NCBI GenBank assembly: GCA_016218105.1
Contig: JACRET010000045.1
Span: forward strand, 1-45,176
Length of the DNA stretch: 45,176 bases
DNA from: Deltaproteobacteria bacterium
Lineage (GTDB): Bacteria; Desulfobacterota; GWC2-55-46
Reading direction: 5' to 3'
Part shown: positions 23,270-31,518 of the stretch, piece after piece
How positions within the stretch are numbered: position 1 is the first letter of the stretch
How the letters are laid out: every line of letters begins with the position of its first letter
Translations under genes and position numbers: made by a program
Notes under the pieces: generated by a model
What the model was told of the DNA's origin: nothing
The model's input: the letters and a program-made list of their open reading frames with translations, nothing else
Database searches by the model: none

Positions 23270-25432
23270 ATGAAAGAAAATTCATTAACCCTAAGGGTAA
23301 CCGAAGCCGCGACAAAGGACGCGGGCAGGGGTATCGCGAGACTCGACCCTTCAAAGATGAAGACCATCGGGGTAGAGGTGGGCGATATCGTGTCTATCGA
23401 GGGAAAGCGCAAGACGGTCGCCAAGGTAATGCCTACGCATATGGAAGACCGGGGCAAGGACGCCGTCCAGATAGACGGTCTTATCAGACAGAACGCGCAG
23501 GCGGGTCTAGGTGACAAGGTCAAGGTCAGAAAAACCTCTTACAAGCCATGCCAGAGGATAGCGCTCACCCCGGTAGCTCACATCAACGCGATAAAGGATT
23601 CGAGATATTTTTCGAGCCTTTTTGACGGGATCCCGGCGGTAGAGGGCGACAGGATAAGGGCAAGGCTTTTTGGCGCGAAAAGCCAGGATTTTCAGGTGAC
23701 AACGGTAGCGCCCGACGGTCCCGTCGTCATCAACATAAAGACCGTGATAGAGATAAAATCCGTAGACAGGAAGGCGCAGGCTGAAAGGTCCCGAGTCACT
23801 TACGAGGACATAGGCGGGCTTAAAAAGGAAATAAGGAAGATAAGGGAGATGATCGAACTCCCGCTTAGGCATCCGCAGGTCTTTGAAAGGCTCGGCATCG
23901 AGGCCCCCAAGGGGGTTTTTCTCCACGGCCCTCCCGGGTGCGGAAAGACCCTGATAGCGAGGGCAGTCGCAAACGAGACGGATGCCTTTTTCACCCACAT
24001 CCGCGGCCCTGAGATAATGCACAAGTTCTACGGCGAGAGCGAGGCCAATCGGAGAAAGATATTCGAGACAGCCTCTGCGAAAGCGCCGGCGATAATCTTT
24101 ATCGACGAGATAGACGCGATAGCCCCCAAGCGCGAAGACATGGGGGGCGAGAAGCAGGTCGAAAGGAGGGTTGTAGCACAGCTCCTTTCCCTGATGGACG
24201 GCCTTGAGGACAGGGGGCAGGTCATAGTCCTGGCTGCGACAAACCTCCCTAACATGGTCGACCCGGCTCTCAGAAGGCCCGGCAGGTTCGACAGGGAGAT
24301 AGAGATAAGCATCCCGGACAAAAACGCGAGGCTGGAGATACTTACGATCCATACCAGGGGCATGCCGCTCTCTTCCGATGTGGAGCTTGAGAGGCTCTCC
24401 CAGATAACGCACGGCTTTATCGGGGCGGACCTGGAGGCGCTTTGCCGGGAAGCCGCCATGATAACCCTCAGAAAGGTATTCCCTTCGATAGACCTCCACC
24501 TTGAGGAGCTTCCCTATGAGACGCTCATAACCCTTGAGGTCACGATGAATGATTTCCTGGAGGCGCTTAAAGAGGTCGAGCCTTCGGCTTTGAGGGAGGT
24601 ATTCGTCGAGGTGCCGGATATCAGATGGGCCGATATCGGTGGTCTTAATAATGTCAAACAGGCCCTTCAGGAGGCGGTGGAATGGCCGCTTCGAAATCCC
24701 GGGATATTCAAATACGCCGGGGCGAAGCCGCCCAAGGGGATCCTTTTGTACGGCCCTCCAGGCACTGGTAAAACGCTCCTCGCAAAGGCGCTGGCCACCG
24801 AGAGTGAAGTGAACTTCATATCGGTAAAAGGGCCGGAGTTGATATCCAAATGGGTAGGCGAAAGCGAAAGAGGGGTCAGGGAGGTCTTCCACAAGGCAAA
24901 GCAGGCGTCCCCCTGCATTGTATTTTTCGACGAGATAGATTCTCTAGTCCCCAGGAGGGGGACAGGGGAATCGCACGTGACGGAGAGGGTAATAAGCCAG
25001 TTTCTGACAGAGATGGACGGCATAGAGGAATTGAAGGGGGTCGTAGTGCTCGCGGCGACTAACAGGGTCGATATAATCGATTCGGCCCTTCTGCGTCCGG
25101 GCAGGTTCGACCAGATATTCGAGATAGCCTTGCCGGACAAGAGGTCAAGGGCCGAGATACTGAAAGTGCATATGGCGGGAAAGCCTCTGTCGAAAGACAC
25201 GGACATCGAAAAACTCGCCGAGCTTACCGACGGGTTTACCGGTTCCGAACTGGAGGCCATATGCAGGGAGGCCGCTCTCATGGCGGTAAGGGAGTTTATG
25301 TCGAGGAAGGCGCTGGCCTCCGGCGAAGGGATAACGGCATTTTCGGGCCTCAAGGTCTCGATGGAGCAGTTCAAAATGTCGGTCGCGTCTTTCAAAAAAG
25401 AGAAGGATACCGGGCTGAGAAGCCTCAAATGA
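23270..25432 (+). CDS. Cdc48/VCP-type double AAA+ ATPase
   Basis: A 720-residue protein with the full Cdc48 layout: an N-domain (1-165, starting LTLRVTEAATKDAGRGIARL), a D1 ATPase (Walker A GPPGCGKT 220-227, Walker B IIFIDE 275-280) and a D2 ATPase (Walker A GPPGTGKT 495-502, Walker B IVFFDE 550-555), each with a second-region-of-homology LRRPGRFD or LLRPGRFD arginine finger. Cdc48 enzymes extract and unfold proteins through a hexameric pore. No C-terminal HbYX proteasome motif is present. It sits inside the gvp operon, 11 bases after the Hsp20 gene and 19 before gvpG, pointing to work on shell subunits or misassembled vesicles. Start ATG 23270 has GAGGA upstream; the adjacent TTG at 23255 is less likely. 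Confidence 0.94.
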   Translation: MKENSLTLRVTEAATKDAGRGIARLDPSKMKTIGVEVGDIVSIEGKRKTVAKVMPTHMEDRGKDAVQIDGLIRQNAQAGLGDKVKVRKTSYKPCQRIALTPVAHINAIKDSRYFSSLFDGIPAVEGDRIRARLFGAKSQDFQVTTVAPDGPVVINIKTVIEIKSVDRKAQAERSRVTYEDIGGLKKEIRKIREMIELPLRHPQVFERLGIEAPKGVFLHGPPGCGKTLIARAVANETDAFFTHIRGPEIMHKFYGESEANRRKIFETASAKAPAIIFIDEIDAIAPKREDMGGEKQVERRVVAQLLSLMDGLEDRGQVIVLAATNLPNMVDPALRRPGRFDREIEISIPDKNARLEILTIHTRGMPLSSDVELERLSQITHGFIGADLEALCREAAMITLRKVFPSIDLHLEELPYETLITLEVTMNDFLEALKEVEPSALREVFVEVPDIRWADIGGLNNVKQALQEAVEWPLRNPGIFKYAGAKPPKGILLYGPPGTGKTLLAKALATESEVNFISVKGPELISKWVGESERGVREVFHKAKQASPCIVFFDEIDSLVPRRGTGESHVTERVISQFLTEMDGIEELKGVVVLAATNRVDIIDSALLRPGRFDQIFEIALPDKRSRAEILKVHMAGKPLSKDTDIEKLAELTDGFTGSELEAICREAALMAVREFMSRKALASGEGITAFSGLKVSMEQFKMSVASFKKEKDTGLRSLK

Positions 25433-25451
25433 CATCTTCATCGGAGCCGTT

Positions 25452-25700
25452 ATGGGATTCATAATCGATGACATACTGCTTGCTCCTGTAAACGGGGTGG
25501 TATGGCTGGCCGAGAAGATAAAGCAGTCGGCTGAGGCCGAGTTGCTGGATGACTCGATTGTGCGCGAATCCCTCCTTAAGCTTCAGATGGAGCTTGAGCT
25601 TGAGGAGATCACGGAAGAGGAGTACGTGAAAAGAGAAACCGGACTTTTGAACAGGCTTGAGGAGATAAGGAAGTACAAGGAAAAGAATGGCATTCAATAA
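25452..25700 (+). CDS. gvpG: GvpG gas vesicle protein
   Basis: An 82-residue protein typical of GvpG: an N-terminal FIIDDILLAPVNGVVWLAEKI hydrophobic helix (split here at residues 3-23) followed by a charged helix with LLKLQMELELEEITEEEYVKR. GvpG is an assembly factor that works with GvpF and GvpA early in vesicle formation. GGAG lies upstream of the ATG. Length and order relative to gvpF/L are usual. Confidence 0.92.
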   Translation: MGFIIDDILLAPVNGVVWLAEKIKQSAEAELLDDSIVRESLLKLQMELELEEITEEEYVKRETGLLNRLEEIRKYKEKNGIQ

Positions 25701-25718
25701 AGGGCAAAGGGTAGGAAT

Positions 25719-25985
25719 ATGTCCCCTGATATCGGGAATATAATAACCAAAGCCAGAAACGGGATAAGCGTTATGACGGGCCTTAAGCTCTCATCCACCA
25801 TAAAGACGGCAAGGGATGAGAAGGGCTGGCATGTCTTCGTTGAGCTGATCGAGAAGCATTCGATACCTGACGGAATGGACATACTCGCCACCTATGAGGT
25901 CGTCGTCGATGAAGAGGGTAATATCCTTGAATTCAACCGCAAGGGGATGCGTAAAAGGATGGATACCCTTGCGGCTGAATTGTAG
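25719..25985 (+). CDS. gvpO: GvpO gas vesicle protein
   Basis: An 88-residue protein matching GvpO: KGWHVFVELIEKHSIPDG and DILATYEVVVDEEGNILEFNR are the family core. GvpO is an accessory protein needed for vesicle formation in haloarchaea and present in bacterial clusters; its mechanism is unclear. It reads as a single small alpha-beta domain with no signal peptide. It lies 18 bases after gvpG. Confidence 0.9.
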   Translation: MSPDIGNIITKARNGISVMTGLKLSSTIKTARDEKGWHVFVELIEKHSIPDGMDILATYEVVVDEEGNILEFNRKGMRKRMDTLAAEL

Positions 25986-26002
25986 CGTCCCCGGAGGTAA
26001 AG

Positions 26003-26356
26003 GTGTCTAAAAAAGCGTCTATGAACGACAGCAACACGCTTTTTGACGTTGTTGAAAGGGTACTGGACAAGGGGCTCGCGATAAACGCCGATATTTCAGT
26101 CTCCATCGCGGGTACCGAACTCCTGGGCATCCGTATAAGGGCGGCGCTCGCGTCCTTCGAAACTGCGGCGAGGTACGGGCTCGAGTTTCCGGGAGGCGTC
26201 AACCATAAGCTGACCGCCTGGCAGGAAGCGATGGAGCTGAGGGAGAATTGCCCGGGTTGCGGAAAGAGACAACCGGTCGAGAAGCTTTTGAAAGAGGGCT
26301 GCCCCTGGTGCGGTTGGGTAAGCGCGAGGGCAAAGCTCACGGAAGAGGCAGGCTGA
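26003..26356 (+). CDS. gvpJ: GvpA-family (GvpJ-like) protein with C-terminal zinc-ribbon-like tail
   Basis: A 117-residue protein. Residues 12-62 are a GvpA-type fold (LFDVVERVLDKGLAINADIS, SIAGTELLGIRIRAALASFE), so it is a minor shell paralogue of the GvpJ/M/S kind. The C-terminal 40 residues carry two CPxCG pairs, C83/C86 and C100/C103, with the spacing of a zinc ribbon. The well-studied GvpJ proteins have no such tail as far as I recall. It could bind zinc and recruit a partner at the vesicle tip. The GTG at 26003 has GGAGG upstream. The gvpJ symbol is by similarity and order only. Confidence 0.86.
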   Translation: MSKKASMNDSNTLFDVVERVLDKGLAINADISVSIAGTELLGIRIRAALASFETAARYGLEFPGGVNHKLTAWQEAMELRENCPGCGKRQPVEKLLKEGCPWCGWVSARAKLTEEAG

Positions 26357-26390
26357 CAGGTAATGAAAATGAAAATCAGAGGGCGCGCCC

Positions 26391-27416
26391 ATGAACGGCA
26401 CGTATAAATATCTCTACGGCATAATACCTTTTTCAGAAAAAAACAGCGTACCCGCTGTCGCGGACGGGAGCGGGAAAGAAACCCATGAAATAGTTTACAG
26501 GGACATGGCATGCGTTGTTTCGGATTCCCGCGGGCCAACGGAGCCTGCCGACAGGAAAGCGCTTATACAAGCCTTACAGAGCCATCAAGCCGTTATGGAA
26601 AGGTTAATCAAGGACGGCGTTACCATTATCCCGATAAAGTTCGGCACGTACCTCGGGGGAGAAAAGGCTGTTGAAAATGCGCTTGAAGCCGGATACGGCG
26701 AATTTTCAAGGTTGCTCGATTCGATGAGCGGAAAGATGGAGGTCAATGTGACCGCCGAATGGAGGAGCCTTGAGACGCTCCTCAGGGAAATAGCGGAAGA
26801 AAACCCTGAGATAAGTATGTTAAAGAAGGATATCGCCGGCAAAACGCCCGATGAGGCGTTCGCCCTGAAAGTAAGGATAGGTTCCGCCGTAAAATCGGCC
26901 CTTGACAGGAAAAGGGAAGATGTCAAAAAAAGAATACTCGAATCTCTCCGCAAAGTGGCGGTAGACGCCCGCCTGCCTGACGGTACCGGCGACAGCGTCA
27001 TATTAACCGCGGCCTTCCTGATCGAAAGATCAAAAGAAAATTTCTTTGATGAGGCGTTGAACGGACTTAACGGCAGCCTCAACGGCTCCGTAGATTTTAA
27101 ATACATCTCGCCGCTCCCGCCGTATTCGTTTTGCACGATGGAGGTCAAAGAGGTCGGCTACGAAGATATCCGGAAGGCGAAGGAGCTATTGGGCCTCGGA
27201 GACGAGGCGACCGCGGTCGAGATCAGGGATTGCTACCAGAAGAAAGCCCTTGCGTATCATCCGGACAGGGAACGCGGGAATCCTTTGCTTGGAGCGATGT
27301 TTGAGGATCTGACGAAGGCTTACAGGCTTCTGAACAAGTTCTGCCGGGACGGAAAATGCCCGCTCGGGCAAAAAGAGGTTGAGGGTTTTTTTTACGTCGA
27401 GGCGGTAAACCTTTGA
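26391..27416 (+). CDS. gvpL: GvpF/GvpL-family protein fused to a C-terminal J-domain
   Basis: A 341-residue fusion. Residues 1-250 are a GvpF/L protein: YKYLYGIIP, HQAVMERLIKDGVTIIPIKFG and the closing FKYISPLPPYSFCTMEV. Residues about 262-317 form a J-domain with helix II, the invariant HPD motif at 290-292 (YHPDRERGNPLL) and helix III LTKAYRLLNKF. The last 24 residues add a short tail with two cysteines. J-domains stimulate Hsp70 ATPase, and a DnaK is encoded five genes downstream in the same operon (28812). The frame is continuous with no shift. A GvpF/L acting as its own Hsp40 is unusual. Confidence 0.92.
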   Translation: MNGTYKYLYGIIPFSEKNSVPAVADGSGKETHEIVYRDMACVVSDSRGPTEPADRKALIQALQSHQAVMERLIKDGVTIIPIKFGTYLGGEKAVENALEAGYGEFSRLLDSMSGKMEVNVTAEWRSLETLLREIAEENPEISMLKKDIAGKTPDEAFALKVRIGSAVKSALDRKREDVKKRILESLRKVAVDARLPDGTGDSVILTAAFLIERSKENFFDEALNGLNGSLNGSVDFKYISPLPPYSFCTMEVKEVGYEDIRKAKELLGLGDEATAVEIRDCYQKKALAYHPDRERGNPLLGAMFEDLTKAYRLLNKFCRDGKCPLGQKEVEGFFYVEAVNL

Positions 27417-27446
27417 TAAAAGGGCTCAGAAAAGGAATCGGATCTT

Positions 27447-27770
27447 ATGGCCATAAATCTGGATGAGAACAACCTGAGACAGGGGCTTATGTGCCTCGTC
27501 GTAGCCCTCGTGGACATTATAAAGGACGTGCTAAAGCATCAGGCCGTAAGAAGGATGGAAAGCGGCAGCCTTAGCGAAGGCGAAATAGAGAGGCTCGGGA
27601 AGGCCCTAATGGCTATCGACAAAGAGGTCGAGAACATAAAGAAGGATTTCGGCATCGGAGAGTCGGTTGATTCGGTCAAGGAAGGGCTCGACGACGCCGT
27701 GAACAGGATGCTCTGCTCAGCGTTCTCATCGGCGGCGAAAGAGGAGCGTGGAGAAAGGGTGATCGTATGA
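27447..27770 (+). CDS. gvpK: GvpK gas vesicle protein
   Basis: A 107-residue protein with the GvpK core: NLRQGLMCLVVALVDIIKDVL, a helix ending in HQAVRRMESGSLSEGEIERL, and KALMAIDKEVENIKKDFGI. GvpK is needed for vesicle formation and is conserved in almost all gvp clusters. It is shorter than haloarchaeal forms. AAGGAA lies upstream and the gene overlaps the next gvpF/L by four bases. Confidence 0.93.
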   Translation: MAINLDENNLRQGLMCLVVALVDIIKDVLKHQAVRRMESGSLSEGEIERLGKALMAIDKEVENIKKDFGIGESVDSVKEGLDDAVNRMLCSAFSSAAKEERGERVIV

Positions 27771-28576
27771 ACCCAGGGAACGCCCAAAAGAAGGCCAAGG
27801 AAAGCGTCCTTCCCGATGAAGCTATTTACGTCTATTGCGTCGCGGAAGGTGAGGGCCGCCCGCGCTTCGGCCAGAAAGGCTTGGAGGGCAGCGGGATTTC
27901 CGGGTTCAGGTTCAATGATATCATTGTGGTTTTTCAGGCCTGCGCCCCTGATACCATCGCCGTAGAGGATGAGGGTGTTTTGAAGTCAAGGGTCATGGCC
28001 CATCAAAAGGTAATAGAGCTGTCGTCGTCAAGGTTCGGCAATCTTCTCCCATTCGGGTTCGGGAGGATGATCACCGGCAAGGACGGGATGACGGCTATGG
28101 AAAACCTTATCGCCTGGACTGAAAAGAACTACCTACTCCTTAAAAAGAAGCTTGAAAACGTAAGGGGGAAGGATGAGTACGGGGTTCAGGTCTTCCTTGA
28201 CGCCGATCGCATAGCGGATGAATTCGCGGAGAGTTCGCCCGAGGCGGCGCGCATAAAGGACGCGGCCTCAAGGTCTTCCGAGGGCTTGGCCTTCCTTTAC
28301 AGGGAAAAGCTAAAGAAGCTGTTGTCTGCCGAACTTGAGAGGAGGGCGGCAGAATACTTCAGTATTTTTTATTCAAGGATAAACGGACTGGCCGAAGAGG
28401 TCAAGGTGGAAGGCGTTAAAAAATCGGATTCCGGGCGGAAGATGATAATGAACCTCTCCTGCCTTGTAATAAAAGACAATGTGGAGCCTCTCGGGCGCCT
28501 TCTCGAAGAGATCGAGAAAGACGGCAATTTAAGCGTCAGGTTCACCGGGCCGTGGCCTCCGTATTCATTCGTATAG
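27767..28576 (+). CDS. gvpF: GvpF/GvpL-family gas vesicle protein (copy 3)
   Basis: A 269-residue GvpF/L paralogue: IYVYCVAEGEG, HQKVIELSSSRFGNLLPFGFG and the C-terminal VRFTGPWPPYSFV are diagnostic. It has a longer charged middle region (residues 120-200) than copy 1 and lacks the J-domain of copy 2. Three divergent copies suggest a division of labour in assembly. It overlaps gvpK by four bases, so translation is coupled. Which paralogue corresponds to GvpF or GvpL of other genomes cannot be told. Confidence 0.92.
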   Translation: MNPGNAQKKAKESVLPDEAIYVYCVAEGEGRPRFGQKGLEGSGISGFRFNDIIVVFQACAPDTIAVEDEGVLKSRVMAHQKVIELSSSRFGNLLPFGFGRMITGKDGMTAMENLIAWTEKNYLLLKKKLENVRGKDEYGVQVFLDADRIADEFAESSPEAARIKDAASRSSEGLAFLYREKLKKLLSAELERRAAEYFSIFYSRINGLAEEVKVEGVKKSDSGRKMIMNLSCLVIKDNVEPLGRLLEEIEKDGNLSVRFTGPWPPYSFV

Positions 28577-28590
28577 AAAGGTGGAGGTAA

Positions 28591-28827
28591 ATGAAGCCTA
28601 CCGGGGCGTCAAAGGTCAGCCTTTCGGAGGTTATTGACAGGCTGCTCGATAAGGGTCTTGTGATAAACGCCGACGTTGTCATCACGGTCGCGGGGATTCC
28701 GCTTGTGGCCGTCTCATTGATAGCGGCTGTCGCGGGAATGGAGACCATGCTCGAATACGGGGTCATGGAAGATTGGGACAAGAGCGTAAGGGGATTGGGA
28801 ATGGAGGATGCATGTCAAAAGCAATAG
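28591..28827 (+). CDS. GvpA-family (GvpM/GvpS-like) minor shell protein
   Basis: A 78-residue GvpA-like protein: LSEVIDRLLDKGLVINADVV and TVAGIPLVAVSLIAAVAGMETM follow the helix-beta-beta-helix pattern. It differs from gvpA in the second beta strand (IPLVAVSLIAA) and is closer to GvpS/GvpM proteins, thought to nucleate or cap the vesicle. Start ATG follows GGAGG. Its last five codons overlap the dnaK start, so the two are translationally coupled. Confidence 0.87.
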   Translation: MKPTGASKVSLSEVIDRLLDKGLVINADVVITVAGIPLVAVSLIAAVAGMETMLEYGVMEDWDKSVRGLGMEDACQKQ

Positions 28828-30689
28828 GGATAGACCTCGGAACCACTTTTTCGGTGGCGGCCTGCCTGGAATTCGGCAGGCCCGCGGTCATCCCCGATAT
28901 CGACGGGAACAGGCTGACCCCTTCCGTGGTCGCGATACTCGAAGATGGGAAGAGGGTCGTCGGGAAGAGGGCGCGCCTGCAGGCGGAAGAAAACCCTGAT
29001 GGGACGGTCTTTTCGATCAAAAGGCGGATGGGAAGGAACGCCTATATCGGCCCTGATTGCGAGGTGACGGAAAAAGGGCTCATAACGCAGGTCAAAAGGC
29101 ATATGGGCTCTGATTTCAGGGTCATGATACGCGGGAAAGAATATACGCCGGAAGAGATATCGGCCGTCATACTCAGGAAGCTTAAGAGGGACGCGGGGAA
29201 TTACCTCGGAGAGGAGATCAGCAAGGCCGTCGTAAGCGTGCCGGCCTATTTCAACATAAGCCAGCGTCAGGCGACCCTCGACGCTGGAGCGATAGCCGGG
29301 CTGGACGTTATCAGGATCATAGACGAGCCCACGGCGGCGGCGCTCGCCTACGGGCTAGATATTGAAGGGGCTGAGACCGTGATGGTCTGGGACCTGGGAG
29401 GCGGCACCTTTGATGTCTCGATACTCGAACTTGGAGGCGGGGTCTTCGAGGTCAAGAGCGTAAGCGGCAACACCTGGCTCGGCGGTGAGGACTACGACCA
29501 GAGGATAGTGGAATATCTGCTGGGGGAGTTTAAAAAAGGATACGGCGCGGATATCGGCACGGATAAATCGGCGATGATCCGGCTCAAGGAAACTGCCGAA
29601 AGGGCAAAGATAGAGCTTACGGACAGGGATATCGTTCAGATAAGCTTTTTCTTTAACAAACGCAGGCTGGAGACTGTGCTCACAAGAACGAAGTTCGAGG
29701 AACTGACCGGCGACCTTGCCGAAAGCATGATCGCCCCGACCGAGAGGGCGCTTAAGGACGCGGGCTTGAGGCCCGAGGAGATCGACAGGATAATACTTGT
29801 GGGCGGCTCTACGCGGATGCCGCGCGTAAGGAAACTCTTCGGTGAAATAATGGGCAGGGAGCCGTATATCGACATTCACCCCGACGAGGTGGTTTCAATG
29901 GGAGCGGCGATACAAGCGGGCATCCTCACCGGAGAAATAGATAAAAAGATACTCATCGACGTCACCCCCATAGCCCTGGGCATTGAGACGGAAGGCGGAC
30001 TCTTCACCAAGATAATGGAAAGGAATACGACCGTACCGGCGACAAGGAGCCGTTTATTCACGAATTCGGCGGAGGACCAGACCTCCATGGAAATACACGT
30101 GCTGCAGGGCGAGAGGGCGATGGCCGCCTATAACATAACGATGGACAGGTTCGATCTCTCGGGCATCGAGCCCCAGAGGAGAGGCGAGGCTATGGTGGAG
30201 ATAAAATTTGAGATAGACGCGAACGGGATATTGCGCGTCTCGGCTACCGATCTGCGGACGGAGAGCTCGAATTCGCTCCGTATAAGCCCGCGTTTCTACG
30301 GCCTCGCGAAAAACGAGATAGGGCGCATGATAAAAGAGGCAGGGGACTGCATCGAAACCGACCTGATGGAAAGCGAGGAAGCGCTGCTATTTATAAAGGC
30401 CAATAACATGATCGCCTCCTCCTCGCTCCTCGCCGAAGAGGCTCGCTCTTTGCTGTCCGTCTCTGAATACGTTATCGTCGAAACGATGGAATGCGAGGCG
30501 CAAAGATTGAGGGATGCTGTCTCCGGTGCGGATACGCGGTCGATAAACGATCTTTCCGGCAAACTCGAAGACGCGATAAAGGCTGTTGACAGGGTGCTCA
30601 AAAACAGGCGACATGAAAAAGTGATTACGGCCGGTAAGCCGGGAAGAGGGCTTTATGATACGATCGATACCGCCCAGGACAACGCTTGA
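28812..30689 (+). CDS. dnaK: DnaK/Hsp70 chaperone of the gas vesicle operon
   Basis: A 625-residue Hsp70. The nucleotide-binding domain has IGIDLGTTFSVAA, VPAYFNISQRQATLDAG, RIIDEPTAAALAYG, VWDLGGGTFDVSI and ILVGGSTRMPRVR, and the substrate-binding domain begins near residue 390 (DVTPIALGIETEGG). The usual acidic C-terminal tail with EEVxx(D/E) is missing; the protein ends in AGKPGRGLYDTIDTAQDNA. ATG 28812 has GGAGG upstream and lies inside the preceding GvpA-like gene. In the genome a housekeeping dnaK should exist with dnaJ and grpE; none of these is here, so this is a second, locus-specific Hsp70, probably partnered by the J-domain at 27174-27341. Confidence 0.95.
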   Translation: MSKAIGIDLGTTFSVAACLEFGRPAVIPDIDGNRLTPSVVAILEDGKRVVGKRARLQAEENPDGTVFSIKRRMGRNAYIGPDCEVTEKGLITQVKRHMGSDFRVMIRGKEYTPEEISAVILRKLKRDAGNYLGEEISKAVVSVPAYFNISQRQATLDAGAIAGLDVIRIIDEPTAAALAYGLDIEGAETVMVWDLGGGTFDVSILELGGGVFEVKSVSGNTWLGGEDYDQRIVEYLLGEFKKGYGADIGTDKSAMIRLKETAERAKIELTDRDIVQISFFFNKRRLETVLTRTKFEELTGDLAESMIAPTERALKDAGLRPEEIDRIILVGGSTRMPRVRKLFGEIMGREPYIDIHPDEVVSMGAAIQAGILTGEIDKKILIDVTPIALGIETEGGLFTKIMERNTTVPATRSRLFTNSAEDQTSMEIHVLQGERAMAAYNITMDRFDLSGIEPQRRGEAMVEIKFEIDANGILRVSATDLRTESSNSLRISPRFYGLAKNEIGRMIKEAGDCIETDLMESEEALLFIKANNMIASSSLLAEEARSLLSVSEYVIVETMECEAQRLRDAVSGADTRSINDLSGKLEDAIKAVDRVLKNRRHEKVITAGKPGRGLYDTIDTAQDNA

Positions 30690-31050
30690 TAAGTTGAGGG
30701 GAGACAAAGGGGAAAAGAGGCAGGAGGGCACCGTAAAAAAAGCGGCCGCCTTTAAGCCCCGGGAATGGATCTATGAGACAAAGCCTGTTTTTAAAAGGTT
30801 GAAAGGCCCCTTGATCGACGTCTTCAGCGAGGCTGAGGAAGTGAGGATAATCATAGACCTCGGCGGGTTTAAAAGAGGGGAGATAGACATAGATATACAG
30901 CCCGACAGGTACGTTCTTACCGCTTTAAAAGGAGAGCAGGTGTTCAGCGAGGAGATACTGATCCCGAAGGACGTGGACCCTTCCACTGTAGAAGAGAATT
31001 ATAAGAACGGTATACTTGAGCTGGTCCTGCCGAGAAAAAAAGGCTGTTGA
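30655..31050 (+). CDS. Hsp20/alpha-crystallin-type small heat-shock protein (second of the locus)
   Basis: A 131-residue protein with a basic N-terminal arm and a compact alpha-crystallin domain from about residue 48: GPLIDVFSEAEEVRIIIDL, then KRGEIDIDIQPDRYVLTAL and ENYKNGILELVLPRK. It is smaller than the GvpH-like copy at 22722 and lacks its leader. The ATG, with GGAAGAGG upstream, overlaps the dnaK end by 35 bases. It probably acts as a holdase feeding clients to the Hsp70. Confidence 0.86.
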   Translation: MIRSIPPRTTLDKLRGDKGEKRQEGTVKKAAAFKPREWIYETKPVFKRLKGPLIDVFSEAEEVRIIIDLGGFKRGEIDIDIQPDRYVLTALKGEQVFSEEILIPKDVDPSTVEENYKNGILELVLPRKKGC

Positions 31051-31097
31051 GAAAACGGACGGACAGATACCGCCCCGGCATTGCAAAAGGAGAGGTT

Positions 31098-31493
31098 ATG
31101 GGCAAGAGACAGCGTGTTTTGGTCATAGACGACGAGGAGGCCATCTGCAGCTTCTTGAGGATCTTCTTCGAGGAAGAAGGTTACGAGGTCTCGACCTCCC
31201 TTGCGGCCGAGGACGGCGTGAAGGCGGCGTTAAAGGAAAGGCCGGATATCGTTTTTGTCGACCTGAATATCCCGAAGATGGGCGGAATAGAGGTTTTGAG
31301 GCAGATTAAAAAGAGTGACGAAAATACGGTGGTTGTGGTCATCACTGGTTTTGGGACGATCGAGGGCGCAAGAAGCGCCATGAACCTGGGCGCCTATGAT
31401 TATATAACAAAGCCGCTCGACATAGACTTTATAAAAGAAGTGGTGACTGGCGCGGCGAGTTCGGCACGGCAGAAGGCGGCAGGAAACCAATGA
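31098..31493 (+). CDS. Single-domain CheY-like response regulator
   Basis: A 131-residue receiver without output domain. Acidic pocket IDDEE at residues 10-14, acceptor Asp55 in IVFVDLNIP, the switch TGF and the conserved KPLD near the end are intact. The ATG at 31098 has AAGGAGAGG just upstream. It is the first non-structural gene at the end of the gas vesicle operon; the Serratia locus also ends in regulators (GvrB, GvrC). It may relay phosphate from a remote kinase. Target unknown. Confidence 0.92.
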   Translation: MGKRQRVLVIDDEEAICSFLRIFFEEEGYEVSTSLAAEDGVKAALKERPDIVFVDLNIPKMGGIEVLRQIKKSDENTVVVVITGFGTIEGARSAMNLGAYDYITKPLDIDFIKEVVTGAASSARQKAAGNQ

Positions 31494-31518
31494 GATAGAG
31501 AAACTATGGAAAAATGAA

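Noticed and set aside
23507..24892. A 461-codon open frame on the minus strand
   Set aside because: It lies inside the Cdc48-type gene on the other strand, has no family motifs and no ribosome site; the AAA+ frame is clearly the coding one.
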